Assembly (NCBI GenBank): GCA_945861435.1
Contig: CAMAUX010000020.1
Coordinates: forward strand, 1 to 64,000
Source: Chthoniobacter flavus
GTDB lineage: Bacteria; Verrucomicrobiota; Verrucomicrobiia; Chthoniobacterales; Chthoniobacteraceae
DNA length: 64,000 bases
Reading direction: 5' to 3'
Part shown: in pieces, positions 25,818-33,601 of the stretch
How the letters are laid out: every line of letters begins with the position of its first letter
Position numbering within the stretch: position 1 is the first letter of the stretch
Program-made: the position numbers and the translations under genes
Notes under the pieces: generated by a model
The model's database searches: none
The model's input: only the letters and a program-made list of their open reading frames with translations
Told to the model about the DNA's origin: nothing

Positions 25818-27290
25818 TCAGACCAACCCCGGGAGGCGCCCGTCATACGCGGCCTTTTTGGAGGTGAGGCTGTTGCCGAACGCTCCGGAGCGGTCGCCGA
25901 GCAGGTCGAGCAGTTCGACGTAGAGGTTGGCGACGGGCGTGTCCTTTTGAAAAGCGATGTGGCGTCCCGGCTTGAGCAGGCCGCCGGCACGACCTGCCAG
26001 CAGCGCGGGGTAGTTGGTGCGACCGTGGCCGCCGTCGGACATGTAGGAGGTGTAGAGCATCACCGTATTGTCGAGCAGGCTGCTGCCGCCTTCATCGATG
26101 GCAGCCATTTTGGCGACGGCCTCTGCGAAAAATTGGGTATACCATGCGTGGATCTGCCGGAGGCCTTCGCGCGCGACGGGGTCGGCATCCTCGACGCGAC
26201 CCGAATTTCCGTGGTGCTCGAGCGTGTGCGCGTGATGCTCGTAGCCGACGGTGACGACGCCCGGGAACAACGCGCCGTCATCGCCCAGACCGAGACTGCA
26301 AACGCGCGTGGTGTCGGTTTGAAAAGCGAGCACCATGAGGTCGGCCATGATTCGGAGGTATTCACCGTGCACTGCCGGATTGCGTCCCACAGCGCGCATC
26401 ATTTGATCCTGCGCGGCGGTATTGGCGGGGAAGTTGGCGGGGAGGTGCGGATTGGAAGGGCCGGGATCCTTCATGTCGAGGGCCTCGATGGCGATGCGCT
26501 CCTGAACGCGGCGCACGCGGGTCTCGATGCTGGAAACGGATTCGAGGTATTCGTTGAGCTTGGCTTGGTCTGCGGAGCCGAGCTTCTTCTGCGTGCGGCG
26601 CGCGTCCTCGAGAATGAGGTCCACCACCTGCGTGTCGTAGCTGCGCTGTCCGGATGTCGTGGATTCGGGTGCGGATGTGGCGAGGCGGCGCGCCCAGTTT
26701 GGGGCGACCAACTGTCTGCCCTTGAACATCCGCTCGAAAGCCGTGCGGGGATTGCGCTCGACGGGGAGTGAGCGGCCTTGGCGATCGAAGAAGAAGGACG
26801 TCTCGCCGCCCGAGTAGCCCATGCGCACAGCGGGCAGGAGGCTCTGCGCGCCGATGATCTCGGCGGCCCGCTCGTCAATAGATTGGGTCGCGGTTGGGCG
26901 ACCATCCAACTTCCCGACCATGTCGGAGGCCGTGAGGTGCAAATAGGCGCAGTGCTCGTGCGCGTTGAGTTTGCCGTCGCTCCCGCCGGACTGGGAGAGG
27001 TTGGAGAGGATCAGCAGATCGTTCTTATGCGGCTCCAGCGAACGCAGGATGGATGGGAGCTTGCCGAGCACGCCTTCCGTCTTGGGTACCCAGGATTCGG
27101 TGACCGTGCCGCCTGTCACTGTGTAGATGCCGAAGCGCACGGGCGGTTTGACCGGGACGCGCGAGCCTGCGCGCAGGACGGTGGGTGCGAGTGATTCAAG
27201 GAAGGGCAGCGCGGCGAGAACGCCAGCGCCTCGGAGGAAGGAACGACGGGTGATCGGCGCGGGGGCGGCGCGGTGATGCTGTGGGTTCAT
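25818..27290 (-). CDS. DUF1552 protein with twin-arginine signal
   Basis: The 490-residue protein begins with the export signal ITRRSFLRGAGVLAALPFLE. Family motifs are FGIYTVTGGTVTESWVPKTE, LLILSNLSQSGGSDGKLNAH, HCAYLHLTASDMVGKLDGRP, DQAKLNEYLESVSSIETRVR and YTSYMSDGGHGRTNYPALLA. Its ATG overlaps the stop of the DUF1592 gene (ATGA), so the two are translationally coupled. It is a distant relative of the DUF1552 protein at 17259, with the same pairing on the opposite strand. Activity is unknown. Confidence 0.9.
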   Translation of the reverse strand: MNPQHHRAAPAPITRRSFLRGAGVLAALPFLESLAPTVLRAGSRVPVKPPVRFGIYTVTGGTVTESWVPKTEGVLGKLPSILRSLEPHKNDLLILSNLSQSGGSDGKLNAHEHCAYLHLTASDMVGKLDGRPTATQSIDERAAEIIGAQSLLPAVRMGYSGGETSFFFDRQGRSLPVERNPRTAFERMFKGRQLVAPNWARRLATSAPESTTSGQRSYDTQVVDLILEDARRTQKKLGSADQAKLNEYLESVSSIETRVRRVQERIAIEALDMKDPGPSNPHLPANFPANTAAQDQMMRAVGRNPAVHGEYLRIMADLMVLAFQTDTTRVCSLGLGDDGALFPGVVTVGYEHHAHTLEHHGNSGRVEDADPVAREGLRQIHAWYTQFFAEAVAKMAAIDEGGSSLLDNTVMLYTSYMSDGGHGRTNYPALLAGRAGGLLKPGRHIAFQKDTPVANLYVELLDLLGDRSGAFGNSLTSKKAAYDGRLPGLV

Positions 27291-29134
27291 TCGGATTTGC
27301 GGTGTTGGAAAGGGAAGCTCTTGGCGACCTCGAGAATGAGGGTGGAGAAGTGGTGGTCGTTCTTTGCTAGCGCGGCAGTGATTTGGTCGAGCGCCGGTTC
27401 GTCATAGTAGTCGGCATCGCGGCCCAAGGCATAGCTCAGCGCCTGGGCCGCGACATTGCGCACGAACTGTGGCTGCTTTTCATGCAGCACCTTGCGCAGA
27501 CCCTCGATGCCCTTGAATTCGCCGATGCCCGGCAGTCTGCCGACGTTGTCCAAGGGTTGGCCGCCCGCGTTCGCCCGCCACGCTCCGACGGCATCATATT
27601 CCTCCAAGGCAAAGCCCATCGGATCCACACGGCGATGACAGCCCACGCAGTTCGCATCCGCCGCATGCTGATCCAGCTTTTCTCGGAAGTTCGCCGGCGC
27701 CGGTTTGTCCTTGGGTTGCGGCGCGAAGCTTCCCGCGGCGGCTGGAGGCGGTGGCGGGGGCGTTCCGAGGAGGACCTCCAGAAGCCATTTGCCGCGTGCC
27801 GTGGGCTTGGTGCGATCAGTGTGCGAGGTCATGGTCAGCATGCTTCCCATGGCGACCACGCCGCCCCGATGATCCTCGGGACGCAGCGTCACCTTGATGA
27901 ACTCCTGGCCCGCGGGCGCCGGCAGTCCGTAGTGCCTTGCCAGTTCGGCATTCACGAAGGTGTAGTCCGCATCCAAGAGGTCGAGCAGGCTGCGATCCTC
28001 CTTGCGGATGTGGTCGCAGAACATCCGCGTCTCGCGCTCCATCGCATCGCGCAGACTGCGCGTGTAAGTGGGGAAGGAGTTCTGGCTCGGGAGCGCCTTC
28101 CCGATGGAATACAACTGCAGCCATCGCTCGAGGAAGTGGCGCGTCAGCGTCTCCGCCTTGCGGTCCGCCAACAGGCGTCGCACCTGCTTTTCCAGAACCT
28201 CCGGTTGTGCCAGCGTGCCGGTGTCAGCCACCGCGAACAACTCGTCATCGGGCATCGTGGCCCAGAGGAAATAGGAGAGGCGGACGGCCAGTTCGTGATC
28301 GCTGATCCGCGCGACTTCGCCCGGTTTTGCCGGCGAGGATTCCATCCGCAGGAGGAAGTTTTGCGAGACCAGCGCCGGCTTCATGGCTTTGCGGAGCGCG
28401 AGGTCGAATGGGTCGCCGTTGGCGAGTGCGGCATCCGCAAGACGTGCGAAAGGCTCGGCTTCATTCGCCGAGACCGGGCGTCGGAAGGCACGGCGCAGGA
28501 ATGCAGTCAGGATCTTGCGTGCCGATGCCGCGGGCGCCGCCGTCTCATCGGGAGTGCCGAGGAGGGATTTGCGCGCGCCGTTGTCCTTGAACAGGGCGTC
28601 GAGTCCGAGGTCGGCGGCTTCGAAATATCGTTCCATTAGCGAAGGCTCGATCGTGAGTCCGCCGGCCTGATTCACGAAGCCCCTCGGCACGTTCTCATTG
28701 GGCATGCCGGCCTGGGAGGCTGGGTCGGCGTTGATGCGCAGCAGGTCGCGCATCGTCTGGGCGTATTCAGCGCGCGTCATCTGGCGCATCAGCGGCGGCC
28801 CGGGGTGCGGATGTTTGGAGGTGTCAAAACTCTCACCGATCCAGTCCAGCAACGCTTGTTTCTCCCCAGCCTTGAGCGGTGGTTCCTCCTCCGGCGGCAT
28901 CTCGCCGGCGCGGACTTGTTCGGCAACCTTGCGCCACACATCCCAGCGTTTCAGGGCTGCGTCGGTGGTCTTTAATTGGGAGAAATCGACGCCGCCCTTT
29001 TGCTTTTTCTCGCCGTGGCACTCCATGCAGTGCGACGCGATCACGGAGGCTGCGCCGCCCTCGAACTTCGCCTCTGCCGCGAGGCCGCAAAGAGGAAGCA
29101 CGAGTAATAAGCAAATCTGTCGTGGGGGAGTCAC
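27287..29134 (-). CDS. DUF1592/DUF1588-family secreted haem protein (short form)
   Basis: The 615-residue protein has a signal peptide (MTPPRQICLLLVLPLCGLA), then the haem motif CMECHGEKKQKGGVDFSQL. DUF1587 (MTRAEYAQTMRDLLRINAD), DUF1595 (FLRRAFRRPVSANEAEPFAR) and DUF1592 (ELAVRLSYFLWATMPDDELF) follow. DUF1588 contains HRGGVVAMGSMLTMTSHTD and a second CxxCH, CVGCHRRVDPMGFALEEYD; DUF1585 closes the protein. It lacks the roughly 200-residue module between the N-terminal part and DUF1595 found in the 798-residue homologue at 14852. It heads the minus-strand operon DUF1592-DUF1552-propeller-LRR. ATG 29134 gives a complete signal peptide. Confidence 0.9.
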   Translation of the reverse strand: MTPPRQICLLLVLPLCGLAAEAKFEGGAASVIASHCMECHGEKKQKGGVDFSQLKTTDAALKRWDVWRKVAEQVRAGEMPPEEEPPLKAGEKQALLDWIGESFDTSKHPHPGPPLMRQMTRAEYAQTMRDLLRINADPASQAGMPNENVPRGFVNQAGGLTIEPSLMERYFEAADLGLDALFKDNGARKSLLGTPDETAAPAASARKILTAFLRRAFRRPVSANEAEPFARLADAALANGDPFDLALRKAMKPALVSQNFLLRMESSPAKPGEVARISDHELAVRLSYFLWATMPDDELFAVADTGTLAQPEVLEKQVRRLLADRKAETLTRHFLERWLQLYSIGKALPSQNSFPTYTRSLRDAMERETRMFCDHIRKEDRSLLDLLDADYTFVNAELARHYGLPAPAGQEFIKVTLRPEDHRGGVVAMGSMLTMTSHTDRTKPTARGKWLLEVLLGTPPPPPPAAAGSFAPQPKDKPAPANFREKLDQHAADANCVGCHRRVDPMGFALEEYDAVGAWRANAGGQPLDNVGRLPGIGEFKGIEGLRKVLHEKQPQFVRNVAAQALSYALGRDADYYDEPALDQITAALAKNDHHFSTLILEVAKSFPFQHRKSE

Positions 29135-29417
29135 GGGGGGATTTCCTATTTAGCAGGAAACAGGGGAGGGGGAGAAGGCAATCTCAACTATTGAACCTCC
29201 CCTATTACAGTGGCATTCGGACGGGGCCCAGCTTCCGGGTGCGGGTTGGCGTCCTGTCGAGCGTGCCTCAATAGATCCCCTCCGGCCGATCGGACCGGTC
29301 TATCTGCTGGCAGTTTGTTTCTACGTTCGCCGCACCGGAAGCGGTCAGAGAGTGGCCGGGTGGCGGGACGATGGAGATGCAGGTTCGTTCGTCTCTGGTC
29401 GTTTGCGTTATCGTGCC

Positions 29418-30572
29418 TTATGCCTTGGGGTCCGTCCGGTGAATCGGTGCGCGCCGCAGATCCCGGACAGTGAAAAGCCACGGCATTTCCAATCCGCGCA
29501 ACTCGCGTGCACCGCTCTCTCGTCGGTCCCCGAACCTCTCCCGGTTTCTCCCAAAGAACCTTTCCACAAACGCCCGGCACCCCAGCACGCACCCGTCTGT
29601 GAAATACCTTACACGACACCGCATCCCCTCGAAGAAATCCAGACGTCCGCCCGCATGAAGGACCGCCTCCACCTCCCGGGTTGTCATGCCCCGGCGGCCC
29701 GCTCGTCCTCTCCGTCCTCCCGGTCCGCATGGTTCTGCGGCCCGTTCCACTCCGGTGTCGAAAACGTACATCCGGTACGCCGACAGCACGCGGCGCGTCT
29801 CCTTACGAATCTCGCTTTCGGTTCTATGAACGCGACTGTGCTGATGATTGCTCTGGCCGACGCGCCTTATCGCGGGTTGGGCAGATTGGACGGGCAGATC
29901 GTCCACCAGCACTCCGAGCACCACCCTCCGCAGTCTGCGACGAGCCAGTGTGCGGCCTGCCATCGCCTCGCCGTACCCACTCCACCGATAGTGGCCGGGT
30001 TCCCGCACGATGCCCGCGCGCACCGGATTCAGATCGATGTACGCCGCCACGGTCGCAAGCGTTCGGCCAGTCCCCTCCACGAGCACGCTCTTGAAGCGTC
30101 CCTCCCAAAGCGTCCCGGCCCGCCCATCGCGGGTGTTCAACCACTGGCTGAAACGCTGCTTCACCGCCTGCATGAACGCGCTCAGGCTCCACATCCTGCG
30201 CAGGAAACGTTCCCGCAACTTTTGAGCTCCGGCATGATCGCCCATCGTGCGCATTGCGCGCAGTCGCTCCTCCAGTTCATCGGCGGGAAAGCACAGATCC
30301 GCACGGCGAACCAAGCGCACGAGTTCAGCGTCGTCTGGCAGGGAGTCCGGCGCGGGTCTTGGTGGCACGTGGACGAGCATATGTACATGGTTGCTCATCA
30401 CGCAGAACGTGAGGACCTCCACCCCGCAGAACTCCTCGTATGCCCGCAGGATTTTCACGAACTTCTCCTTCTCCGGATCGCCCAGCGCAAACCGCCGGTC
30501 CACCACCCGCGTCACGCAGTGATAACACGCCCCTGGAGATCCCTCCTCCGCCAGCCACCGCCTCGTCCTCAT
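29418..30572 (-). CDS. REP-associated tyrosine transposase (RAYT), intact
   Basis: The 384-residue protein carries the HUH motif NHVHM with H62 and H64 after VEVLTFCVMS. The catalytic-tyrosine helix AAYIDLNPVRAGIV has Y178, and the LWEGRFKSVLVEG block typical of Y1/RAYT proteins is also present. RAYTs nick and join single-stranded DNA at REP-like sequences and are usually single-copy domesticated transposases. The extra 190 C-terminal residues are longer than in the canonical E. coli protein and include an Arg/Gly-rich patch. I chose ATG 30572 because the three RAYT 5' ends in this window agree from that codon onward; the frame remains open to 30686 through the repeat upstream. A 20-bp repeat sits 44 bases upstream of the start. 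No terminal inverted repeats are seen. Confidence 0.9.
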   Translation of the reverse strand: MRTRRWLAEEGSPGACYHCVTRVVDRRFALGDPEKEKFVKILRAYEEFCGVEVLTFCVMSNHVHMLVHVPPRPAPDSLPDDAELVRLVRRADLCFPADELEERLRAMRTMGDHAGAQKLRERFLRRMWSLSAFMQAVKQRFSQWLNTRDGRAGTLWEGRFKSVLVEGTGRTLATVAAYIDLNPVRAGIVREPGHYRWSGYGEAMAGRTLARRRLRRVVLGVLVDDLPVQSAQPAIRRVGQSNHQHSRVHRTESEIRKETRRVLSAYRMYVFDTGVERAAEPCGPGGRRGRAGRRGMTTREVEAVLHAGGRLDFFEGMRCRVRYFTDGCVLGCRAFVERFFGRNRERFGDRRESGARELRGLEMPWLFTVRDLRRAPIHRTDPKA

Positions 30573-30616
30573 GGACTCACCACTCGCCCACATCGAGCGA
30601 CGGGTCAACACGCACT

Positions 30617-30636
30617 TTGATGGATTGCCTGTCCCT
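30617..30636 (+). repeat. RAYT-linked repeat upstream of the intact RAYT
   Basis: TTGATGGATTGCCTGTCCCT differs by one base from the commonest unit in the left-hand clusters. It lies 44 bases before the RAYT start codon (30572), behind the shared lead-in ACATCGAGCGACGGGTCAAC, the same geometry as at 130/175. Confidence 0.85.
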
Positions 30637-30644
30637 AACCGTGC

Positions 30645-30753
30645 CTTTCTCCGGATGATCGCCCAGTGCAAACCGCCGGTCCACAACCCGCGTCACGCAG
30701 CGATAACACGCCCCCTGAGATCCCTCCTCCGCCAACACCCGCCTCGCCCTCAT
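30645..30753 (-). pseudogene. RAYT remnant: duplicated 5' end
   Basis: The minus strand from ATG 30753 reads MRARRVLAEEGSQGACYRCV and then VVDRRFALGDHPEKG, the RAYT N-terminus with a 3-base insertion. Homology stops after about 36 codons, near 30648, and the DNA joins the repeat-bearing leader of the intact RAYT. The start is 181 bases from the intact start, so 5' end plus leader plus repeat are arranged as an imperfect tandem duplication. No catalytic motif is left. Confidence 0.8.
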
Positions 30754-30797
30754 GGACTCACCCCTCACCCACATCGAGCGACGGGTCAACACGTTTT

Positions 30798-30817
30798 TTG
30801 ATGGATTGCCTGTCCCT
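30798..30817 (+). repeat. RAYT-linked repeat upstream of the RAYT remnant
   Basis: TTGATGGATTGCCTGTCCCT, identical to the copy at 30617-30636, again 44 bases from the ATG of the RAYT 5' end (30753) and behind the same lead-in. Confidence 0.85.
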
Positions 30818-31362
30818 TGCAGACTGGGTGCAAAAGCAGAAAGCCTGCAACGCTGGTGCTGTTTTCCGGTGGACGAACGCCGCAAAAAGGGTCAGATATT
30901 AAACCTGTTGCAGGACCGCCCGCCCTACTGGTTCATCTCGTTTACGAGTACGGACGCGTAAGTGAAATTACCATTAGTATTCAAAGAAGACGTTGACTAA
31001 ATGGCGCCGATTCAATGAGAGCGTTTCTCGTCGAAGCGATGGATCCGCAACATGAGGATTTTGCAAAGATTTTGCGGAGTCTTTGTGTCGTTTTGATTGG
31101 TTCGCATTCATGCCGACTCCAGTCGCTCTAGAACAGAAGACCGCTAGAAAACTACCAGAACCGCGGAGCCTGCGACCCTTCTCTTAAACAGCGACACATG
31201 CAAAAAATTGTGAGTGAAGGCGGTTCCGGGAACGTTAGTCTCCGGGCGACCCCGGGAATCTTCGGCAGCACCGAATCCGTTGATGTTCAGGGATGTTTTT
31301 TGTGAAAAAAGCCCAATCTTCCATCCAGTTACTTCGATCGCATCCCTGCATCTTCACGCTCT
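30818..31362. other. AT-richer gene-free interval
   Basis: About 545 bases with clearly lower GC than the rest of the window and no convincing coding frame. It separates the RAYT region from the two small membrane-protein genes, and probably holds their promoter. Confidence 0.5.
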
Positions 31363-31557
31363 ATGTTTCATAAAATTGATTATCCATTCCTCATTAGCGC
31401 GTTTGTCAGCTTCGTAGCCAGTGTTGCTCTCTGGTTTCTTTTCAGTCACGAATACGGATTGTATGTAGGCATTTGGGTGCCCAGCATTCTCAGTTTTTGG
31501 GTCGGTGTCCGCGTAGTTCTCCTTGCTAACGGGATCAACACGCGGAAAGGAGGCTAA
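31363..31557 (+). CDS. Small two-helix membrane protein
   Basis: The 64-residue protein has two predicted membrane segments, about residues 9-27 (LISAFVSFVASVALWFLF) and 34-55 (YVGIWVPSILSFWVGVRVVL), and a basic tail (NTRKGG). I see no strong ribosome site before ATG 31363. Its last codons carry AAAGGAGG, the ribosome site for the next gene, which supports a two-gene unit. Small paired membrane proteins of this look occur in other genomes without assigned function; I do not name a family. Confidence 0.65.
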   Translation: MFHKIDYPFLISAFVSFVASVALWFLFSHEYGLYVGIWVPSILSFWVGVRVVLLANGINTRKGG

Positions 31558-31560
31558 CAG

Positions 31561-31704
31561 ATGGAATACGCTATCTCGTTGTTCTTCCTTGGAGTGATGG
31601 TGACGGCCCTCGTGACGAAGGGCTTGATGGCGGCTCAGGATTTGGCCAATCAAGAGTCGCAGCGGCAGGTCGCGGAAGAGGCGGACAAGAACACGCGTGA
31701 CTAA
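31561..31704 (+). CDS. Very small single-helix membrane protein
   Basis: The 47-residue protein begins MEYAISLFFLGVMVTALVTK, a membrane helix, followed by a polar, charged tail rich in Gln, Glu and Lys (ANQESQRQVAEEADKN). An excellent Shine-Dalgarno, AAAGGAGG, stands seven bases before the ATG and lies inside the end of the preceding small gene, three bases away. This makes it a real gene despite its size. Topology suggests an accessory subunit of a membrane complex (inference). Confidence 0.65.
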   Translation: MEYAISLFFLGVMVTALVTKGLMAAQDLANQESQRQVAEEADKNTRD

Positions 31705-31930
31705 CGACCGACCTTAATCGTAGTCCCATACCTCCGCTTCATCTTCGCGCTGAGGGTTCCCGCAATCAAATGCGAACCCTAGAGGCGGCACGGTCAGCGG
31801 AGCCAAGATCCGGGACGTCTAAGTTAGTTCTAGAGGCGGTCCTCGGGGACTTGGTTGGGGTTTTAGTTTAGAGCCTGTCCGGAGAGGCGGTATTTCTGAA
31901 AAGCGGCTTTGAAGCAGCACGACGACTGGC

Positions 31931-33520
31931 TCAGTCCTCCTGTGCTTGTGTCGGCGGGATGGAGTGGAGAGCGATGCCGGCGTTGATTTCGCCGAAGTAG
32001 CGCTCGGTCCAGGTGCTCGGGAAAAGCACGCCCGGATTGCCGGTGGTGTCGTGGGCGACACGGCAGCCGGTGGGCATCTTGAGGGCCGGGATGTCCGTGT
32101 CGGGTGAGAGCCAGCGGAAGCATTGCCACTGGGCGTTTTCAAGCCGGCTCTCGGCGCCGTACTCGCTTTCGAGCCTGTACTGGACGACCTCAAACTGGAG
32201 GGGGCCGACGGCGGCGAGAAGCGGGATTTTCTGGAAGCTGTCGCGCAATTCAAACACCTGGACCACCCCTTCTTGAAGGAGCTGTTCGACGCCCTGCCGG
32301 AACTGTTTGAACTTGGAGGGGTTCGGGTTGTGGAGGAAGGCGAAGCATTCCGGGGCGAAGCGCGGGATCTCGCGGTAGAGGATGGAGGGATCCTCGGTGA
32401 GGGTGTCGCCGATGCCGAATTCGGAGTGGCCGACGAGGCCGATGACGTCGCCCGCGTAGGCTTCGTCGACGGTCTCGCGTTCCTGCGCGAAGAGTTTGTG
32501 GGCGCTGGAGAGGCGCACCTTTTTGCCCGTGGTGCCGTGGATCACGGTCATGTCGCGGGTGAATTTTCCGGAGCAGATGCGCAGGAAGGCAATGCGGTCC
32601 CGGTGCCGCGGATCCATGTTGGCTTGGATCTTGAAGACGAAGCCGGAGAAGGCGGGGGAGTCCGGCTCGATGACGCGTCCGTTGGCGGTGTGCGGCTGCG
32701 GTGGGTTGGAGCGTTCGAGGAAGGCGTCGAGGAGGAGTTGGACGCCGAAGTTGTTCATGGCGCTGCCGAAGAAGACGGGGGTGAGTTCGCCCCGCTGGAC
32801 GGCTTCGCTGGAGTAAGCCATGCCGGCCATGTCGAGCATCTCGAGTTCTTCGACGGCCTTCTTGAAATCGTCCGGTTCGAGTCGTTCGCGCACGAAGGGT
32901 TCGTCGATACCGCCCACTTCCACTGGGACGCGGTAGGCGCCCTGCGGTGTTTTTTCGAAGAGATGCACCTGGTTTTTCTGGCGGTCGAAGACCCCGCGGA
33001 AGCTGAATCCGGTTCCCAGGGGCCAGTTGACCGGGAAGGCGCCGATGCCGAGGACGCTTTCGAGTTCATCGAGGAGAGCGAGGGGCTCGCGGGTGGGGCG
33101 GTCGCACTTGTTGATGAAGGTGAAGATGGGGACTCCGCGGCGTTTGCAGACCTCGAAGAGTTTGCGGGTCTGAGCCTCGATGCCCTTGCCCGCATCGATG
33201 ACCATGACCACGGCGTCGACTGCGGTGAGCACGCGGTAGGTGTCCTCGGAGAAGTCGCGGTGGCCCGGGGTGTCGAGGAGGTTCACGCGGTAGCCTCGGT
33301 AGTCGAACTGCAGCACGGTGGAACTCACCGAGATGCCGCGCTTGCGCTCAAGCTCCATCCAGTCCGATGTGGCGGCGCGGGCGTTTTTGCGGGCGGTGAC
33401 GGAACCGGCGAGCTGCACGGCGCCTCCGTAGAGGAGGAGCTTCTCGGTGAGGGTGGTCTTGCCCGCGTCCGGATGGGAGATGATGGCAAAGGTGCGGCGC
33501 CGCTGGATTTCGTCTCGCAT
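31931..33520 (-). CDS. prfC: Peptide chain release factor 3
   Basis: The 529-residue GTPase matches RF3 in length and motifs: P-loop ISHPDAGKTTLTEKLLLYGG (residues 14 onward), switch I region SDWMELERKRGISVSSTVLQF, G3 LLDTPGHRDFSEDTYR and G4 FINKCDR. The RF3-specific middle and C-terminal domains include PVFFGSAMNNFGVQLLLDAF and VGPLQFEVVQYRLESEYGAE. RF3 recycles RF1 and RF2 from the ribosome after peptide release. It stands alone, with about 80 bases to the sugar transferase gene upstream on the same strand. ATG 33520 gives the canonical N-terminus. Confidence 0.97.
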   Translation of the reverse strand: MRDEIQRRRTFAIISHPDAGKTTLTEKLLLYGGAVQLAGSVTARKNARAATSDWMELERKRGISVSSTVLQFDYRGYRVNLLDTPGHRDFSEDTYRVLTAVDAVVMVIDAGKGIEAQTRKLFEVCKRRGVPIFTFINKCDRPTREPLALLDELESVLGIGAFPVNWPLGTGFSFRGVFDRQKNQVHLFEKTPQGAYRVPVEVGGIDEPFVRERLEPDDFKKAVEELEMLDMAGMAYSSEAVQRGELTPVFFGSAMNNFGVQLLLDAFLERSNPPQPHTANGRVIEPDSPAFSGFVFKIQANMDPRHRDRIAFLRICSGKFTRDMTVIHGTTGKKVRLSSAHKLFAQERETVDEAYAGDVIGLVGHSEFGIGDTLTEDPSILYREIPRFAPECFAFLHNPNPSKFKQFRQGVEQLLQEGVVQVFELRDSFQKIPLLAAVGPLQFEVVQYRLESEYGAESRLENAQWQCFRWLSPDTDIPALKMPTGCRVAHDTTGNPGVLFPSTWTERYFGEINAGIALHSIPPTQAQED

Positions 33521-33601
33521 GGAGGGCGGGGAATGTCCCCCAAAGGTGCCGTGTGCGCAAGCGTGAGGGCGTCACCCAAATGCGGCTTTGGTGAAGGCGT
33601 G

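Noticed and set aside
30573-30817. Complete insertion sequence with inverted ends
   Set aside because: No terminal inverted repeats or target-site duplication seen; RAYTs usually lack them.
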